Origin: Sinorhizobium arboris LMG 14919
Lineage (GTDB): Bacteria > Pseudomonadota > Alphaproteobacteria > Rhizobiales > Rhizobiaceae
Assembly (NCBI RefSeq): GCF_000427465.1
Contig: NZ_ATYB01000014.1
Span: 2,596,058-2,660,057, forward strand
DNA length: 64,000 bases
Direction: 5' to 3'
The notes under the pieces were generated by a model that saw nothing but the letters and a program-made list of their open reading frames with translations, made no database searches and was not told the origin of the DNA. Positions 18,854 to 28,833 of the stretch are shown here, one piece after another. Made by a program: the position numbers and the translations under genes. Positions within the stretch are counted from its first letter, which is position 1; every line of letters starts with the position of its first letter.

Positions 18854-19306
18854 TCAGGCTGCACCTCGTGCGGCAAGGAACCTTGCGGCGAGCGCCTCCG
18901 GCAGGCGTCTTGGCCGTCCCTGTCCGTTGATCACCGCAATGATCACCTTGGCCGAGATCAGCAGCGCCTCGCCGCGCCTGATCTGCTGCTGCAGGACCAT
19001 TTTGGCGCCGCCGGCCTTTTCGGTCGCCGTCTCGATCGTCAGTACGTCGTCCATGCGGGCCGGCGATTTGAAGTCGATCTCCATCCGGTGGACGACGAAG
19101 ACGAGACCTTCCACGTCGCCTTCGATCGCAAGCGACGCCTGCTCGACGCCGAGCAGCCGCAGATAGTCGGTCCGCGCACGCTCCATGAAATGCAGGTAAC
19201 GCGCATGGTAGACGACGCCGGAAAAATCCGTGTCCTCGTAATAGACCCGCTGGATCAATCGGTGGCCGGTCTCGGTCAGCTCGCCGGCAAGCGAAATCAG
19301 TGACAT
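18854..19306 (-). CDS. ybgC: Tol-Pal-associated acyl-CoA thioesterase YbgC
   Basis: A hotdog-fold thioesterase of 150 residues. The family motif RVYYEDTDFSGVVYHARYLHFMERARTDYL is unmistakable, with the catalytic Asp in YEDTDF. ybgC normally starts the tol operon; here it is separated from tolQ by 5.5 kb holding ku, ligD, the EamA gene and lrp. It remains on the minus strand in line with the tol genes, so the separation looks like an insertion. The family acts on short or medium acyl-CoAs and may link phospholipid metabolism to the Tol system. Confidence 0.92.
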   Translation of the reverse strand: MSLISLAGELTETGHRLIQRVYYEDTDFSGVVYHARYLHFMERARTDYLRLLGVEQASLAIEGDVEGLVFVVHRMEIDFKSPARMDDVLTIETATEKAGGAKMVLQQQIRRGEALLISAKVIIAVINGQGRPRRLPEALAARFLAARGAA

Positions 19307-19432
19307 GGCATTCTCCGGGAGGAACTTGCGTTTTCCCTGTGCAGGAACAAAAAGACATTTGCAAGCACTGCAGCTTTGTCACAATCCTAACCTATCAGGT
19401 TCCTGTCCTCTTCCCGATCAGGAGAATCGTGC

Positions 19433-20653
19433 ATGAAGATTGCAGTCCTCGGCGGTGACGGTTTCGTCGGCTGGCCCACCGCTCTGCATTTATCCGACGC
19501 GGGCCATGACGTTCACATCCTCGACAATCTCTCCCGCCGCTGGATCGATACGGAACTCGGCGTCCAATCCCTGACGCCGATGGATTCCATCCAGGAGCGC
19601 ACGCGCATCTGGCACTCGGAAACCGGCCGGCGCATCCACTTCAATCTGATCGATCTGGCACGGGACTACGAACTCCTGAAGAACTGGCTCGCGGAGCATC
19701 GGCCCGATGCCGTCGTCCATTTCGCCGAGCAGCGGGCCGCCCCCTATTCGATGAAGAGCGACAGGCACAAGAACTACACGGTCAACAACAACGTCAACGC
19801 GACCCACAATCTCCTCAATGCACTGGTCGAACTCGATCTCGATGCGCATCTCGTGCATCTCGGCACGATGGGCGTTTACGGCTATTCGACGATCGGAGCG
19901 GCGATCCCGGAAGGCTACCTGCCCGTCGGGATCGAGACCATGGGCGGAGAGACTGTGAGTCAGGAAATCCTCTATCCTTCCAATCCCGGCTCCGTCTACC
20001 ATATGACCAAGTGCCTGGATCAGCTGCTCTTTCAGTTCTATGCAAAGAATGACGGACTCAGGATCACCGATCTGCACCAGGGCATCGTCTGGGGTACGCA
20101 TACGGAGCAGACGCGGCGTCATCCGCAGCTCATCAACCGCTTCGACTATGACGGCGATTACGGAACGGTCCTCAACCGTTTCCTGATCCAGGCAGCAATC
20201 GATTATCCGCTGACCGTTCACGGAACCGGCGGCCAGACACGCGCCTTCATCCATATTCAGGACTCCGTCCGCTGCATCGAACTTGCGCTCGGGAACCCGC
20301 CGGCACGCGGCAGCCGTGTCGAAATTTTCAATCAGATGACGGAAACGCACCGCGTCCGCGACCTGGCCGAGATGATCGCGCGCATGGCCGGCGCGAAAAT
20401 CGCCTGGCTGCCGAACCCCCGCAAGGAAGCCGCCGAAAACGAGCTCGTGGTGCAGAACGGAAAATTCCTGGCGCTCGGCCTCAATCCGATCCGGCTCGAA
20501 GACGGGCTGCTTTCGGAAATCGTCGACGTGGCGAAGAAATTCGCCTATCGCGTCGACCGCTCGCGGGTGCCGGCCGTTTCCGCCTGGACGAAGGACATCG
20601 CCCCCTTGATCAACCACGATCCGGAGGGCAAGCGGCTGAAATCCGTTTCATGA
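19433..20653 (+). CDS. sqdB: UDP-sulfoquinovose synthase
   Basis: SqdB makes UDP-sulfoquinovose from UDP-glucose and sulfite, the head-group donor for sulfolipid SQDG. The 406-residue extended SDR protein has the NAD-binding GGDGFVGWPTALHLS, the characteristic RRWIDTELGVQSLTP segment, FAEQRAAPYSM, the catalytic YHMTK (Tyr-x3-Lys) and GIVWGTHTEQTRRHPQLINRFDYDGDYGT. Its stop codon overlaps the start of the next gene (ATGA), and the third gene overlaps the second in the same way, giving a tightly coupled sqdB-sqdD-sqdC operon. Sulfolipid in rhizobia partly replaces phospholipids under phosphate limitation. Confidence 0.96.
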   Translation: MKIAVLGGDGFVGWPTALHLSDAGHDVHILDNLSRRWIDTELGVQSLTPMDSIQERTRIWHSETGRRIHFNLIDLARDYELLKNWLAEHRPDAVVHFAEQRAAPYSMKSDRHKNYTVNNNVNATHNLLNALVELDLDAHLVHLGTMGVYGYSTIGAAIPEGYLPVGIETMGGETVSQEILYPSNPGSVYHMTKCLDQLLFQFYAKNDGLRITDLHQGIVWGTHTEQTRRHPQLINRFDYDGDYGTVLNRFLIQAAIDYPLTVHGTGGQTRAFIHIQDSVRCIELALGNPPARGSRVEIFNQMTETHRVRDLAEMIARMAGAKIAWLPNPRKEAAENELVVQNGKFLALGLNPIRLEDGLLSEIVDVAKKFAYRVDRSRVPAVSAWTKDIAPLINHDPEGKRLKSVS

Positions 20654-21528
20654 GCCGCGTCTTCGCCAGCCCGGAGGGACTCAGCCCCTCCTCTACGGTG
20701 ACTGCGCGTCACGCTTTCGTGACGCTCGTCACCAATAGCGACTACGCGCTCGGTGCGCGGGCCCTGCTCAGATCGATCCGTCTCACCCGGACGCCCGCTG
20801 ATATAGTCGTGCTCCACACCGGTGGGGTGGATGCCGCCGCCCTCGAGCCGCTGACCGAATTCGACTGCCGCCTGATCCAAACCGACCTGCTGCCGCTTTC
20901 GGACGAATTCAACGCCCGGCACCAGCGCCGCAACGTGCATGAGCAGGCACCCTTCACAAAAGGACGCAAGCCCGACTTCCATTCGCCGCTCGACAATTTC
21001 TGCAAGCTCAGGCTGTGGCAGCTCGTGGAATACGAACGCTGCATCTTCATCGATGCCGATGCCATCGTGCTGCGCAACGTCGACAAGTTGTTTCACTATC
21101 CGGAATTTGCCGCAGCCCCGAATGTTTATGAGAGCCTCGCGGATTTCCACCGCCTGAACTCCGGCGTCTTCGTCGCCGAGCCGTCGGTCGCGACCTTCGA
21201 GACGATGCTTGCAGCGCTCGATGCGCCGGACGCCTTCTGGCCCCGCACCGACCAGACCTTTCTCCAAAGCTTCTTCCCCGATTGGCACGGCCTGCCGGTG
21301 ACGATGAACATGCTGCAATATGTCTGGTTCAACCTGCCTCAGCTTTGGGACTGGCGCTCGATCGGGGTGCTTCACTACCAGTATGAAAAGCCGTGGGAGA
21401 AAGATCATCCCCGCGCGGACGTGCTGCGCCCGCTGATCGATCTCTGGCACGCTTATCTGACCGGCGCGGAGATTCCCGATATTGCCGCCATGCCGAATCC
21501 GCGGCACGCCGGCCGCACGTCGCCATGA
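20650..21528 (+). CDS. sqdD: Glycogenin-like glycosyltransferase of the sulfolipid operon
   Basis: A GT8-type glycosyltransferase of 292 residues, the likely enzyme moving sulfoquinovose from UDP-sulfoquinovose to diacylglycerol. It has HAFVTLVTNSDYALGARAL at the nucleotide site, the DXD motif in CIFIDADAIVLRNVDKL, and LNSGVFVAEPSVATFETML. It overlaps sqdB by four bases (ATGA) and sqdC likewise, matching the sqdBDC order described in Rhodobacter and Sinorhizobium. The symbol rests on family and operon order. Confidence 0.87.
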   Translation: MSRVFASPEGLSPSSTVTARHAFVTLVTNSDYALGARALLRSIRLTRTPADIVVLHTGGVDAAALEPLTEFDCRLIQTDLLPLSDEFNARHQRRNVHEQAPFTKGRKPDFHSPLDNFCKLRLWQLVEYERCIFIDADAIVLRNVDKLFHYPEFAAAPNVYESLADFHRLNSGVFVAEPSVATFETMLAALDAPDAFWPRTDQTFLQSFFPDWHGLPVTMNMLQYVWFNLPQLWDWRSIGVLHYQYEKPWEKDHPRADVLRPLIDLWHAYLTGAEIPDIAAMPNPRHAGRTSP

Positions 21529-22418
21529 CCCGCGTTCTCGTCTCCGGCGGCACCGGATTCGTCGGCCGCTTCATCGTCGAGCATTTGCTGGCAAACGGCT
21601 ATGAAGTCACAGTCGGCGGGCGCTCTCCACCCCCCGCTGGCTTCTATCCGCAACCGGTGTCCCATGTGCCGCTCCGCCTCGATCCGGATGCGGACCAGAC
21701 CGGCGCGTTCGACGATATCTATTATTTCGTCCATGCCGCCTTCGAGCATGTCGAGGGCAGGTATCGAGGAGGCGAGGGTGACGACCCCACAGGCTTCCGC
21801 CGCGCCAACCTCGATGGCTCGGTTCGCCTCTTCGAAGAGGCGCGCGCCGCCGGCGTGCGCCGCTGCATTTTCCTGTCGAGCCGCGCCGTGTACGGCGACA
21901 CGGCGCCGTCGCTCGCCACCGAGACGTCACCGGTCGCACCGGACACGCTCTACGGGCAGGTGAAGCTTGCCGCCGAGGACGCCCTGAAATCGATTACGGA
22001 CCACAGTTTCGTCACGACCAGTTTGCGCGTCACCGGTGTCTACGGCGTCGCCGGGCCGGGACGAAAACACAAGTGGAGCGATCTCTTTTCCGATTATCTT
22101 GCCGGCCGGCCTGTGCCGGCTCGCATCGGCACGGAAGTCCACGGCGACGATGTCGCCCGGTCCGTCCGCATCATGCTGGAAGCCGAACCCGCGAAAGTAT
22201 CCGGCCAGGTCTTCAACGTCTCGGACGTGCTGACCGAAAACCGCGAAATTCTCTCCTTTCTCCAGACCGCAACCGGCTGCCCGCACCCTTTGCCGCCACC
22301 AGCGGGGGCGGCCGAATTCAAGTCGATGTCGACGGAGAAGCTGCGCGCCCTCGGCTGGGCTCCAGGCGGCAGGGAAAAGCTGGCTGCGACGATCCGGGAA
22401 CTTGCGCGGAGACGGTGA
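21525..22418 (+). CDS. sqdC: NAD-dependent epimerase/reductase-like protein of the sulfolipid operon
   Basis: A 297-residue extended SDR protein. The true start is the ATG at 21525, overlapping the sqdD stop as ATGA, which puts the Rossmann motif SGGTGFVGRFIVEHLL at residues 6-20; the frame extends further upstream but that part lies inside sqdD. The catalytic segment LYGQVKLAAED carries Tyr and Lys, with FLSSRAVYGD before it. SqdC is the accessory reductase-like protein of the sqdBDC cluster; its exact reaction is not settled. Confidence 0.85.
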   Translation: MTRVLVSGGTGFVGRFIVEHLLANGYEVTVGGRSPPPAGFYPQPVSHVPLRLDPDADQTGAFDDIYYFVHAAFEHVEGRYRGGEGDDPTGFRRANLDGSVRLFEEARAAGVRRCIFLSSRAVYGDTAPSLATETSPVAPDTLYGQVKLAAEDALKSITDHSFVTTSLRVTGVYGVAGPGRKHKWSDLFSDYLAGRPVPARIGTEVHGDDVARSVRIMLEAEPAKVSGQVFNVSDVLTENREILSFLQTATGCPHPLPPPAGAAEFKSMSTEKLRALGWAPGGREKLAATIRELARRR

Positions 22419-22445
22419 CCGGCAGGCGGATGAGGGCGATTCCGG

Positions 22446-23348
22446 TCATCCGAGATCGATGACGACAATTTCCGGCGGCACGCCGAAACGGATCGGCGCG
22501 ATGGAGCAACCGAGGCCACCCGAAACGACGAGGTTGCGGCCTTGCTCGACAATATGGCCGTAGGCGTATCGGTCGCCGAAGCGCGATGGCACGACGGGCG
22601 AGTGGCCGGCAAAGCGCACCTGTCCGCCATGGGTGTGACCGGATAGCGTCAATGCGACCCGCGAGGGCACCTTCGGAAAAATATCCGGTTCGTGCGCAAG
22701 CAGGATGACCGGAGCCTCGTCCGTCACCTGTGCAAGCGTGCCGTCGAGATCGTCGAGCCCGCCCATGAACGCACGTTTCCATTTCCGGCCCGGCAGGAGT
22801 GCAAGCTGGTCTTCGAGCCCCGCCAGCCAGAAGGCGGAGCCACCCTTCTCCAGGCGGACTGCGCGATTGCTGTAGACCTCGATGCCCACGTCGGCCAGGG
22901 CGCGATGACCGAAGGTCTCGCCACCGCCGTTCTTCTGGGCGCTCCGGTCCTCCCACCAATCATGATTTCCCATGATCGCGTGGACGCCGAGCGGCGCCCT
23001 TAGGGTCGCAAGCGCCTTCGACCATTCGCTCGAATGGACGTAGCGCGTGACGAGGTTCATCCCGGATGCGTAGTCGCCGAGAAGGACCGTGATGTCGCCG
23101 CCGAGGCCGTTCGCGCGTTCGCAGATGGATGCGATCCGGCGGGCGGACATCCAGGGCTCGCAAGCGTGAATATCCGCGAGTGCCACGAGACGGAGCTTGA
23201 GGCCCGGCGTCCAGCCGGGGGGCGTCAGGGCGTAGCGCGCCACCCTCAGGCGCGCCAGCGGTTCGATACCGAAGGCATAGCCGCCAAGCGCCATGGCACT
23301 GAGAAGCCCCCCGCCGAGGACCTTCATGAAGCCGCGACGGCTGATCAC
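22446..23348 (-). CDS. Tat-exported calcineurin-like metallophosphoesterase
   Basis: A 300-residue phosphoesterase of the YaeI/YkuE type. The N-terminus is a twin-arginine signal (SRRGFMK followed by the hydrophobic VLGGGLLSAMALGG), so it is exported folded. Metal-binding motifs are in order: ADIHA (usual DxH), GDY in place of GDF/GDH, GNHDWW, and SGHTHGGQVR. Relatives act on UDP-diacylglucosamine or other phosphodiesters; the substrate here is unknown. It starts one base after the ruvB stop, so it is read from the ruv transcript. Confidence 0.87.
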   Translation of the reverse strand: MISRRGFMKVLGGGLLSAMALGGYAFGIEPLARLRVARYALTPPGWTPGLKLRLVALADIHACEPWMSARRIASICERANGLGGDITVLLGDYASGMNLVTRYVHSSEWSKALATLRAPLGVHAIMGNHDWWEDRSAQKNGGGETFGHRALADVGIEVYSNRAVRLEKGGSAFWLAGLEDQLALLPGRKWKRAFMGGLDDLDGTLAQVTDEAPVILLAHEPDIFPKVPSRVALTLSGHTHGGQVRFAGHSPVVPSRFGDRYAYGHIVEQGRNLVVSGGLGCSIAPIRFGVPPEIVVIDLG

Positions 23349-23349
23349 G

Positions 23350-24390
23350 TCAGTCGTCCTCGAGAGTCAGCCGGAACTGGCTTGACTCGACATCCTTCGG
23401 CGGATTGAGGCCGAGATGTTTCCAGGCATTGCCCGTCAGCACGCGGCCGCGCGGCGTGCGCTGAATGAAGCCCTGCTGGATAAGGTAGGGCTCTATGATG
23501 TCTTCGATCGCATCGCGCGGCTCGGACAGGCCTGCGGCAATCGTCTCGATTCCCACCGGTCCGCCACCGAAGTTCTGCGCGATCATCGTCAGGTAGCGCC
23601 GGTCGAGCTGGTCGAGACCCATGCTGTCGACGAGCAGCCGGGTCAAAGCCTCGTCGGCGATCTCCAGCGTCACGGCCTCCGCCCGTGCGACCTCGGCGAA
23701 GTCGCGCACCCGACGCAGGAGACGGCCGGCGATGCGTGGTGTGCCGCGCGCCCTGCGGGCGATTTCGCGCGCGCCTTCGTCGGTCATGCCAAGACCCATC
23801 AGCCGCGCGCCACGTCGGACGATCAGTTCCAACTCGCCGACCGTATAGAAATTGAGCCGCACGGGGATGCCGAAGCGATCCCGCAGCGGCGTCGTCAGGA
23901 GCCCGAGGCGTGTCGTCGCCGCCACGAGCGTGAACTTCGCGAGGTCGATCTTCACCGAGCGGGCCGCCGGCCCCTCGCCGATGATGAGGTCGAGCTGGAA
24001 ATCCTCCATGGCCGGATAGAGGATTTCCTCGACGGCCGGGTTCAGACGGTGGATTTCATCGATGAAGAGCACGTCGCGCTCTTCGAGGTTGGTCAGCAAT
24101 GCTGCGAGGTCCCCGGCCTTGGCGATGACCGGACCGGAAGTCGAGCGAAAATTGACGCCGAGCTCCTTCGCCATGATCTGCGCCAGCGTGGTCTTGCCCA
24201 GCCCGGGCGGGCCGACGAAGAGCACATGATCCAGCGCTTCGCCGCGATTTCGCGCCGCCTCGATGAAGATCTTCAAATTGGCCCGCGCTTCCGCCTGGCC
24301 GGTGAACTCGTCGAGCGTCTGCGGGCGCATGGTCGCATCGAGGTCTTCGCCTCGCTTTTCCGGCGCGATCAGACGTGCGGCTTCGCTCAT
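23350..24390 (-). CDS. ruvB: Holliday junction branch-migration ATPase RuvB
   Basis: The AAA+ motor that drives branch migration with RuvA, 346 residues. The N-terminal motif [11 protein letters not shown], Walker [10 protein letters not shown], Walker [10 protein letters not shown], sensor 1 AATTR, the RDRFG arginine finger and the winged-helix C-domain ([18 protein letters not shown]) are all present. It follows ruvA after 172 bases and is followed after 1 base by the phosphoesterase gene. Confidence 0.98.
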   Translation of the reverse strand: MSEAARLIAPEKRGEDLDATMRPQTLDEFTGQAEARANLKIFIEAARNRGEALDHVLFVGPPGLGKTTLAQIMAKELGVNFRSTSGPVIAKAGDLAALLTNLEERDVLFIDEIHRLNPAVEEILYPAMEDFQLDLIIGEGPAARSVKIDLAKFTLVAATTRLGLLTTPLRDRFGIPVRLNFYTVGELELIVRRGARLMGLGMTDEGAREIARRARGTPRIAGRLLRRVRDFAEVARAEAVTLEIADEALTRLLVDSMGLDQLDRRYLTMIAQNFGGGPVGIETIAAGLSEPRDAIEDIIEPYLIQQGFIQRTPRGRVLTGNAWKHLGLNPPKDVESSQFRLTLEDD

Positions 24391-24562
24391 GTCATTGCTT
24401 CCGATTCAGGCTGTCCGCTGCCACAGGGATTGGTGGCGTTGAAACCGATCACCGCCGCAGCCGCGCTCAACCATAATAGGGACGTCCGGATCAAGCCAGC
24501 GAGAACGGTCAGCGCCCCTCTACTCCAATGCTTTTGTGGCCGCAGGAAGGCTCGCCGGGTCC

Positions 24563-25180
24563 TCACCGGGACAGTTCCTTCAAGCCGAGACGGATCAGCC
24601 TGGCGCTGTCGGCCCCCTCCCCGCCGTTTTTCAGCGCAGCAGCAACGGCATTCGCGGCCTGGTCTCGCGAATAGCCGAGATTGGTGAGCGCCGAAACCGC
24701 ATCCGACACCGGCGCCGCAGCAACGCCTTCGCCGAGCTCCTGCTTGAGACCGATCGACGGCGTCATCTCGCCCGCGAAGGCCGGGGCCTTGTTCTTGAGC
24801 TCGGTGACGATGCGCACGGCAACCTTCGGCCCGACGCCCGGCGCGCGCGAGATCGATGTCTTGTCCTGCAAGGCGATGGCGTTGGCAAGTTCGCCGGGGG
24901 TCAGCGTGGAGAGCACTGCCAGTGCCACCTTGGACCCCACACCCTGAACGCTCTGAAGCAGGCGGAACCATTCACGCTCCAACGCGCTCAGGAATCCGAA
25001 CAGCCTCAACTGGTCCTCGCGCACATAGGTCTCGATGAAGAGCACGGCCGCCTCTCCGGCTCCTCCAAGCCTGGCGAGCGTACGCGCCGAGCAATGGGCG
25101 ACATACCCGACCCCGTGCACGTCGAGAACCACGTGATCCTCGCCGATCTCGTCTATGGTGCCCTTGAGCTTGCCGATCAT
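24563..25180 (-). CDS. ruvA: Holliday junction DNA-binding protein RuvA
   Basis: Tetrameric junction-binding protein of 205 residues. The start at 25180 ([20 protein letters not shown]) is the usual family N-terminus and follows GAGAG; the longer frame overlaps ruvC. Domain I is an OB fold ([10 protein letters not shown]), domain II has two helix-hairpin-helix motifs ([40 protein letters not shown]), and domain III is the RuvB-binding UBA-like end ([20 protein letters not shown]). It lies 55 bases after ruvC. Confidence 0.97.
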   Translation of the reverse strand: MIGKLKGTIDEIGEDHVVLDVHGVGYVAHCSARTLARLGGAGEAAVLFIETYVREDQLRLFGFLSALEREWFRLLQSVQGVGSKVALAVLSTLTPGELANAIALQDKTSISRAPGVGPKVAVRIVTELKNKAPAFAGEMTPSIGLKQELGEGVAAAPVSDAVSALTNLGYSRDQAANAVAAALKNGGEGADSARLIRLGLKELSR

Positions 25181-25235
25181 CTGGTCTCTCTGATGGTGTT
25201 GGTCCGTCGTCTTTAGGGAAAATCCGATGATCGGA

Positions 25236-25748
25236 CTACCCCGCAAGTGCCGCAAGGCGGCTCGTCACCGCCTGCCTGTTATGCGCGTGGCAAATTGCGA
25301 TGGCGAGCGCGTCGGCGGCATCGTTGCCTTTGAATTCGGCCTTGGGCATCAGAACCTTCAGCATCATGTGTATCTGCTGCTTTTCGCCGTGGCCGACGCC
25401 GATCACGGCCTTTTTCACGGCATTCGGTGCATATTCCGCGACCCTCAAACCCGCCCGGGCCGGCACCAGCATGGCGATGCCGCGCGCCTGGCCGAGCTTC
25501 AGCGTGGCGGTCGCATCCTTGTTGACGAAGGTCTGTTCGACCGCCGCCTCGTGCGGCCGGTAGCTGTGCACCACTTCGGCGAGCCCGTCATGCAATTGGC
25601 AGAGGCGCGAGGCAAGGTCCATTTCGCCATCGGAGGTGACGGTGCCCGAGGCGACGAAACGGAGGGAATTTCCGAGAGTTTCGATGATCCCCCAGCCGGT
25701 GCGCCTCAAGCCCGGATCGATGCCGATGATGCGAATCGTGTTCTGCAT
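25236..25748 (-). CDS. ruvC: Holliday junction resolvase RuvC
   Basis: A dimeric endonuclease of 170 residues that cuts Holliday junctions. The RNase H-like fold begins [18 protein letters not shown] with catalytic Asp11; the second acidic residue is in AAVEQTFV and the remaining two in [13 protein letters not shown]. First gene of the ruvC-ruvA-ruvB run. yebC, which usually precedes it, is 1.2 kb upstream beyond an opposite-strand monooxygenase gene. Confidence 0.97.
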   Translation of the reverse strand: MQNTIRIIGIDPGLRRTGWGIIETLGNSLRFVASGTVTSDGEMDLASRLCQLHDGLAEVVHSYRPHEAAVEQTFVNKDATATLKLGQARGIAMLVPARAGLRVAEYAPNAVKKAVIGVGHGEKQQIHMMLKVLMPKAEFKGNDAADALAIAICHAHNRQAVTSRLAALAG

Positions 25749-25916
25749 GCTTCACCCTATTTCGGTCGCGGGGACGCTGCCAGCAAAAAGTGAACAAAAC
25801 AAAAACATTACACGGAAATGGCTGCATGCTGCAGAAGAGCCGCGAGGCGCCCTTGGCGTAAGCAAACTTGAACCTACATTGCGGAAGATCAATTTCTCTT
25901 AATTGAAAGCCTCGCC

Positions 25917-26939
25917 ATGATTCCCTTTTCCATTCTCGACCTGTCGCCTATCACCCAAGGGGGAAGCGTGGCGGAGTCGCTTGAGAATTCACGCCGGATG
26001 GCAATCGCAGCAGAGGAGAACGGCTACAAGCGCTTCTGGCTGGCCGAACACCATGGCATGAAGGGCATAGCCAGCGCCGCGACGTCTCTCGTGATTTCGC
26101 ATGTGGCTTCGGCCACCCGCACGATCCGGGTCGGTTCGGGCGGCATTATGCTGCCCAACCATTCGCCGCTCGTCATCGCCGAGCAATTCGGCACGCTTGC
26201 AGCGCTTTACCCCGGCCGCATAGATCTCGGCCTCGGCCGTGCGCCCGGCACGGATATGAGGACGGCCCAGGCGCTCCGGCGCAACATGGAGGCGAGCGCC
26301 AACAACTTCCCGAACGATGTCGTGGAACTGCAGGCTCTGCTCGGTCCGGGGACCGAAGAGCAGAAGATCATCGCCGTTCCGGGCGCGGATTCGAACGTGC
26401 CGATCTGGCTGCTCGGCTCAAGCCATTTCAGCGCGCATCTCGCCGGCATGCTCGGCCTCCCCTTCGCCTTCGCCTCGCATTTCGCGCCGGATATGCTGCT
26501 CTCGGCGCTCGAAATCTACCGCGAGCGCTTCACTCCGTCGCCGCAGCTCGACAGGCCGCAAGTCATGGTCGGCGTTATGGGCGTTGCAGCGGACACGGAT
26601 GAAGAGGCGAACCACCTCTTCACCTCCATGCAGCAATCCTTCGTCGCGCTTCGCCGCAATGCGCGCAGTCGCTTCCCGCCGCCGGTCGAGTCGATGGACG
26701 GCCTCTGGAGCCAGGACGAGAAAATCTTCGTAGACCACGCAATGAGCTATGCGGTGGTCGGCGGCCCCGGGACGATCCGCCGCAGGATCGAGGCGTTCCT
26801 CGACCTCACCAAGGCCGACGAACTGATCGTCTCCATGCCGATCTTCGACATGGATGCGCGGCTGTATTCGGTGAAGCTGTTTGCGGAGGCGCAGCGGGAA
26901 CTGGCAGGAGTGGACCAAGCGCTTCCGCAGCCGCGATAG
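25917..26939 (+). CDS. LLM-class flavin-dependent oxidoreductase (luciferase-like, YhbW type)
   Basis: A 340-residue TIM-barrel monooxygenase using reduced flavin (F420 or FMN). It has the subgroup N-terminus [57 protein letters not shown] and the [15 protein letters not shown] motif, with [24 protein letters not shown] further on. The substrate is unknown. It sits on the plus strand between yebC and ruvC, splitting a common minus-strand pair, and ends in a hairpin shared with yebC. Confidence 0.88.
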   Translation: MIPFSILDLSPITQGGSVAESLENSRRMAIAAEENGYKRFWLAEHHGMKGIASAATSLVISHVASATRTIRVGSGGIMLPNHSPLVIAEQFGTLAALYPGRIDLGLGRAPGTDMRTAQALRRNMEASANNFPNDVVELQALLGPGTEEQKIIAVPGADSNVPIWLLGSSHFSAHLAGMLGLPFAFASHFAPDMLLSALEIYRERFTPSPQLDRPQVMVGVMGVAADTDEEANHLFTSMQQSFVALRRNARSRFPPPVESMDGLWSQDEKIFVDHAMSYAVVGGPGTIRRRIEAFLDLTKADELIVSMPIFDMDARLYSVKLFAEAQRELAGVDQALPQPR

Positions 26940-26955
26940 GGGCATCGCCCCTATT
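26937..26955. terminator. Bidirectional hairpin between the LLM gene and yebC
   Basis: ATAGGGGC-ATC-GCCCCTAT, a perfect 8-bp stem beginning at the stop codon of the plus-strand gene and 8 bases past the yebC stop. There is no long T-run, so termination is plausible but not strong. Confidence 0.5.
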
Positions 26956-26962
26956 CAGATCC

Positions 26963-27709
26963 TCAGGCCGAGAGCTTCGCCAGAACCTCGTCGGAGACCT
27001 CGAAATTCGAATAGACGTTCTGGACGTCGTCGTCATCTTCGAGATTGTCGATGAGCTTCATCAGCGACTGTGCCTTTTCCTCGTCGACCGGCACGGTATT
27101 CTGCGGCTTCCAGACCGCCTTCACGGTCTCCGCCTCACCGAGCGCGCCTTCGAGCGCCTTCGATACCTCGCCGATATCCTCGAAACCGCAGGTGACCGTG
27201 TGGCCTTCCTCATCCGTCTCGACGTCGTCGGCACCCGCTTCGATCGCGGCTTCCATGACCTTATCGGCGTCGCCGGCGGAAAGCCTGTAGGTGATTTCAC
27301 CGACGCGGTTGAAGGAAAAGGAAACCGAGCCGGTCTCTCCGAGCGCCCCGCCTGCCTTGGTGAAAATCGAGCGGACATTGGATGCGGTGCGGTTGCGGTT
27401 GTCGGTCAGCGCCTCGACGATGACGGCAACGCCGCCCGGGCCGTAGCCCTCGTAGCGGACTTCCTCGTAGTTCTCGGCATCGCCGCCCGCGGCCTTCTTG
27501 ACCGCACGCTCGATATTGTCCTTGGGCATGGATTGCGCCTTGGCATTCTGGATCGCCAGACGCAGGCGCGGGTTCATGGCCGGGTCGGGAAGGCCGGTCT
27601 TTGCGGCAACGGTGATTTCGCGCGCCAGCTTGGAAAACATTTTGGAGCGCACCGCATCCTGACGGCCCTTGCGGTGCATGATGTTCTTGAACTGTGAATG
27701 GCCAGCCAT
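26963..27709 (-). CDS. yebC: YebC/PmpR-family DNA-binding or translation factor
   Basis: A 248-residue TACO1/YebC family protein. The start at 27709 ([18 protein letters not shown]) is the family's conserved N-terminus and follows AGAGGG. Also seen: [64 protein letters not shown] and the acidic end ([17 protein letters not shown]). It was long annotated as a transcription regulator; recent work on relatives indicates a role in relieving ribosome stalling. It usually lies directly before ruvC. Confidence 0.95.
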   Translation of the reverse strand: MAGHSQFKNIMHRKGRQDAVRSKMFSKLAREITVAAKTGLPDPAMNPRLRLAIQNAKAQSMPKDNIERAVKKAAGGDAENYEEVRYEGYGPGGVAVIVEALTDNRNRTASNVRSIFTKAGGALGETGSVSFSFNRVGEITYRLSAGDADKVMEAAIEAGADDVETDEEGHTVTCGFEDIGEVSKALEGALGEAETVKAVWKPQNTVPVDEEKAQSLMKLIDNLEDDDDVQNVYSNFEVSDEVLAKLSA

Positions 27710-27825
27710 GACGCCCTCTGCATGCATGATTTCGGTGAGATGGGGCGCCTTATAGTTTCATTGCCGCGTCCAGTCCAGCAGGGGCATCGTGTTTTCAAAC
27801 GACCGGAAATGCGCGCAGGCCACCT

Positions 27826-28659
27826 TCAAACGCCCTGGAGAACATAGATGAGCGGTCTGCTCGGCAACGAACGGAGCGACACCTTCACGGAAGGCCCCGG
27901 GGCAAAGCTCTTGTCGAAATCGTCGCCGAACATAGCCAGAAACTGGTTGGTCAACGGCCTGTGCATCGGCAGAATCAGAGCCGCCCGCAAGCGCGAGACG
28001 ACGCGGCTCATGCTTTCCGCCCCCAACGTCAGCCCGCCGTCTACCGGCACCATGAGAACGTCGAGCCGGCCTATCTGCCGGTAGTGGCTGTCGTCGAGCT
28101 CGTGATGCAGGTGGCCGAGATGTCCGATGCAGAGCCCCGCGACCTCGAAGATGAAGATCGAATTGCCGTCCTGCTCCATGCCTTCGAAACCGGAACGTAT
28201 ATCCGTCGTCACATTGCGAATATAGGTGTCGCCGACCACGAGATCGTGATCCGCCGGCTCGCCATTGTCGCCCCAGCCGTGCAGGACATGCCGGATCGCC
28301 GGGTCCGGCGTCAGCGTATAGTGGCTCGAATGGGCCCTGTTCATCGTCACGACCGTAGGCGGCGATGGGGTCCGGAACCAGCCGTTATAGTCCGTAGCGA
28401 TCGAAAGCCCGCCCGGCGTTTCGATCAGAAATGTCGAATGGCCGAGAAAGGTGATCGTCACCTCGCCCGTATCGTCAGACGCCACGGGAACGGCGGCGGA
28501 AGCCGAGAAGCTGGCGAAGGTCGCCGTCGGCGTGGCTGCAGCGATCGCCTGGCATTGGCTCACCGGAGCTTGTGTCTGCTGCGCGTGAGCCGGTTCCGGC
28601 CAGAGCGAATGGATGAGCCAGATGACGGTCACGGTGTAGGCAAGATATCGCGAAAGCAT
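27826..28659 (-). CDS. Secreted MBL-fold (UlaG-like) metal-dependent hydrolase
   Basis: A 277-residue beta-lactamase-fold protein. The ATG at 28659 follows GAGG and begins a signal peptide (MLSRYLAYTVTVIWLIHSLW, cleavage near AHAQQ), so it is exported. Fold motifs: ITFLGHSTFLIETPGG, TMNRAHSSHYT in place of the usual THxHxDH, IGHLGHLHHEL, VPVDGG and LPMHRP near the end. The altered metal motif resembles the UlaG-like branch. The substrate is unknown. A gap of about 170 bases separates it from the pump genes. Confidence 0.78.
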   Translation of the reverse strand: MLSRYLAYTVTVIWLIHSLWPEPAHAQQTQAPVSQCQAIAAATPTATFASFSASAAVPVASDDTGEVTITFLGHSTFLIETPGGLSIATDYNGWFRTPSPPTVVTMNRAHSSHYTLTPDPAIRHVLHGWGDNGEPADHDLVVGDTYIRNVTTDIRSGFEGMEQDGNSIFIFEVAGLCIGHLGHLHHELDDSHYRQIGRLDVLMVPVDGGLTLGAESMSRVVSRLRAALILPMHRPLTNQFLAMFGDDFDKSFAPGPSVKVSLRSLPSRPLIYVLQGV

Positions 28660-28833
28660 CCTCCACCTCTCACATGACGCGGGATGAAAAGCTTGCTCGA
28701 TAAACCGGTGGCATCCCCGCGTCCCGCCCATGATCAGCGGAAGGCAGGATCATTCAAGGTCGCGATCGCGTCCAGCGTCCAATGCCCGGCCGCCGCTCAC
28801 AATCGCGTCATTGCGGCACCACGGGACCCTCGA

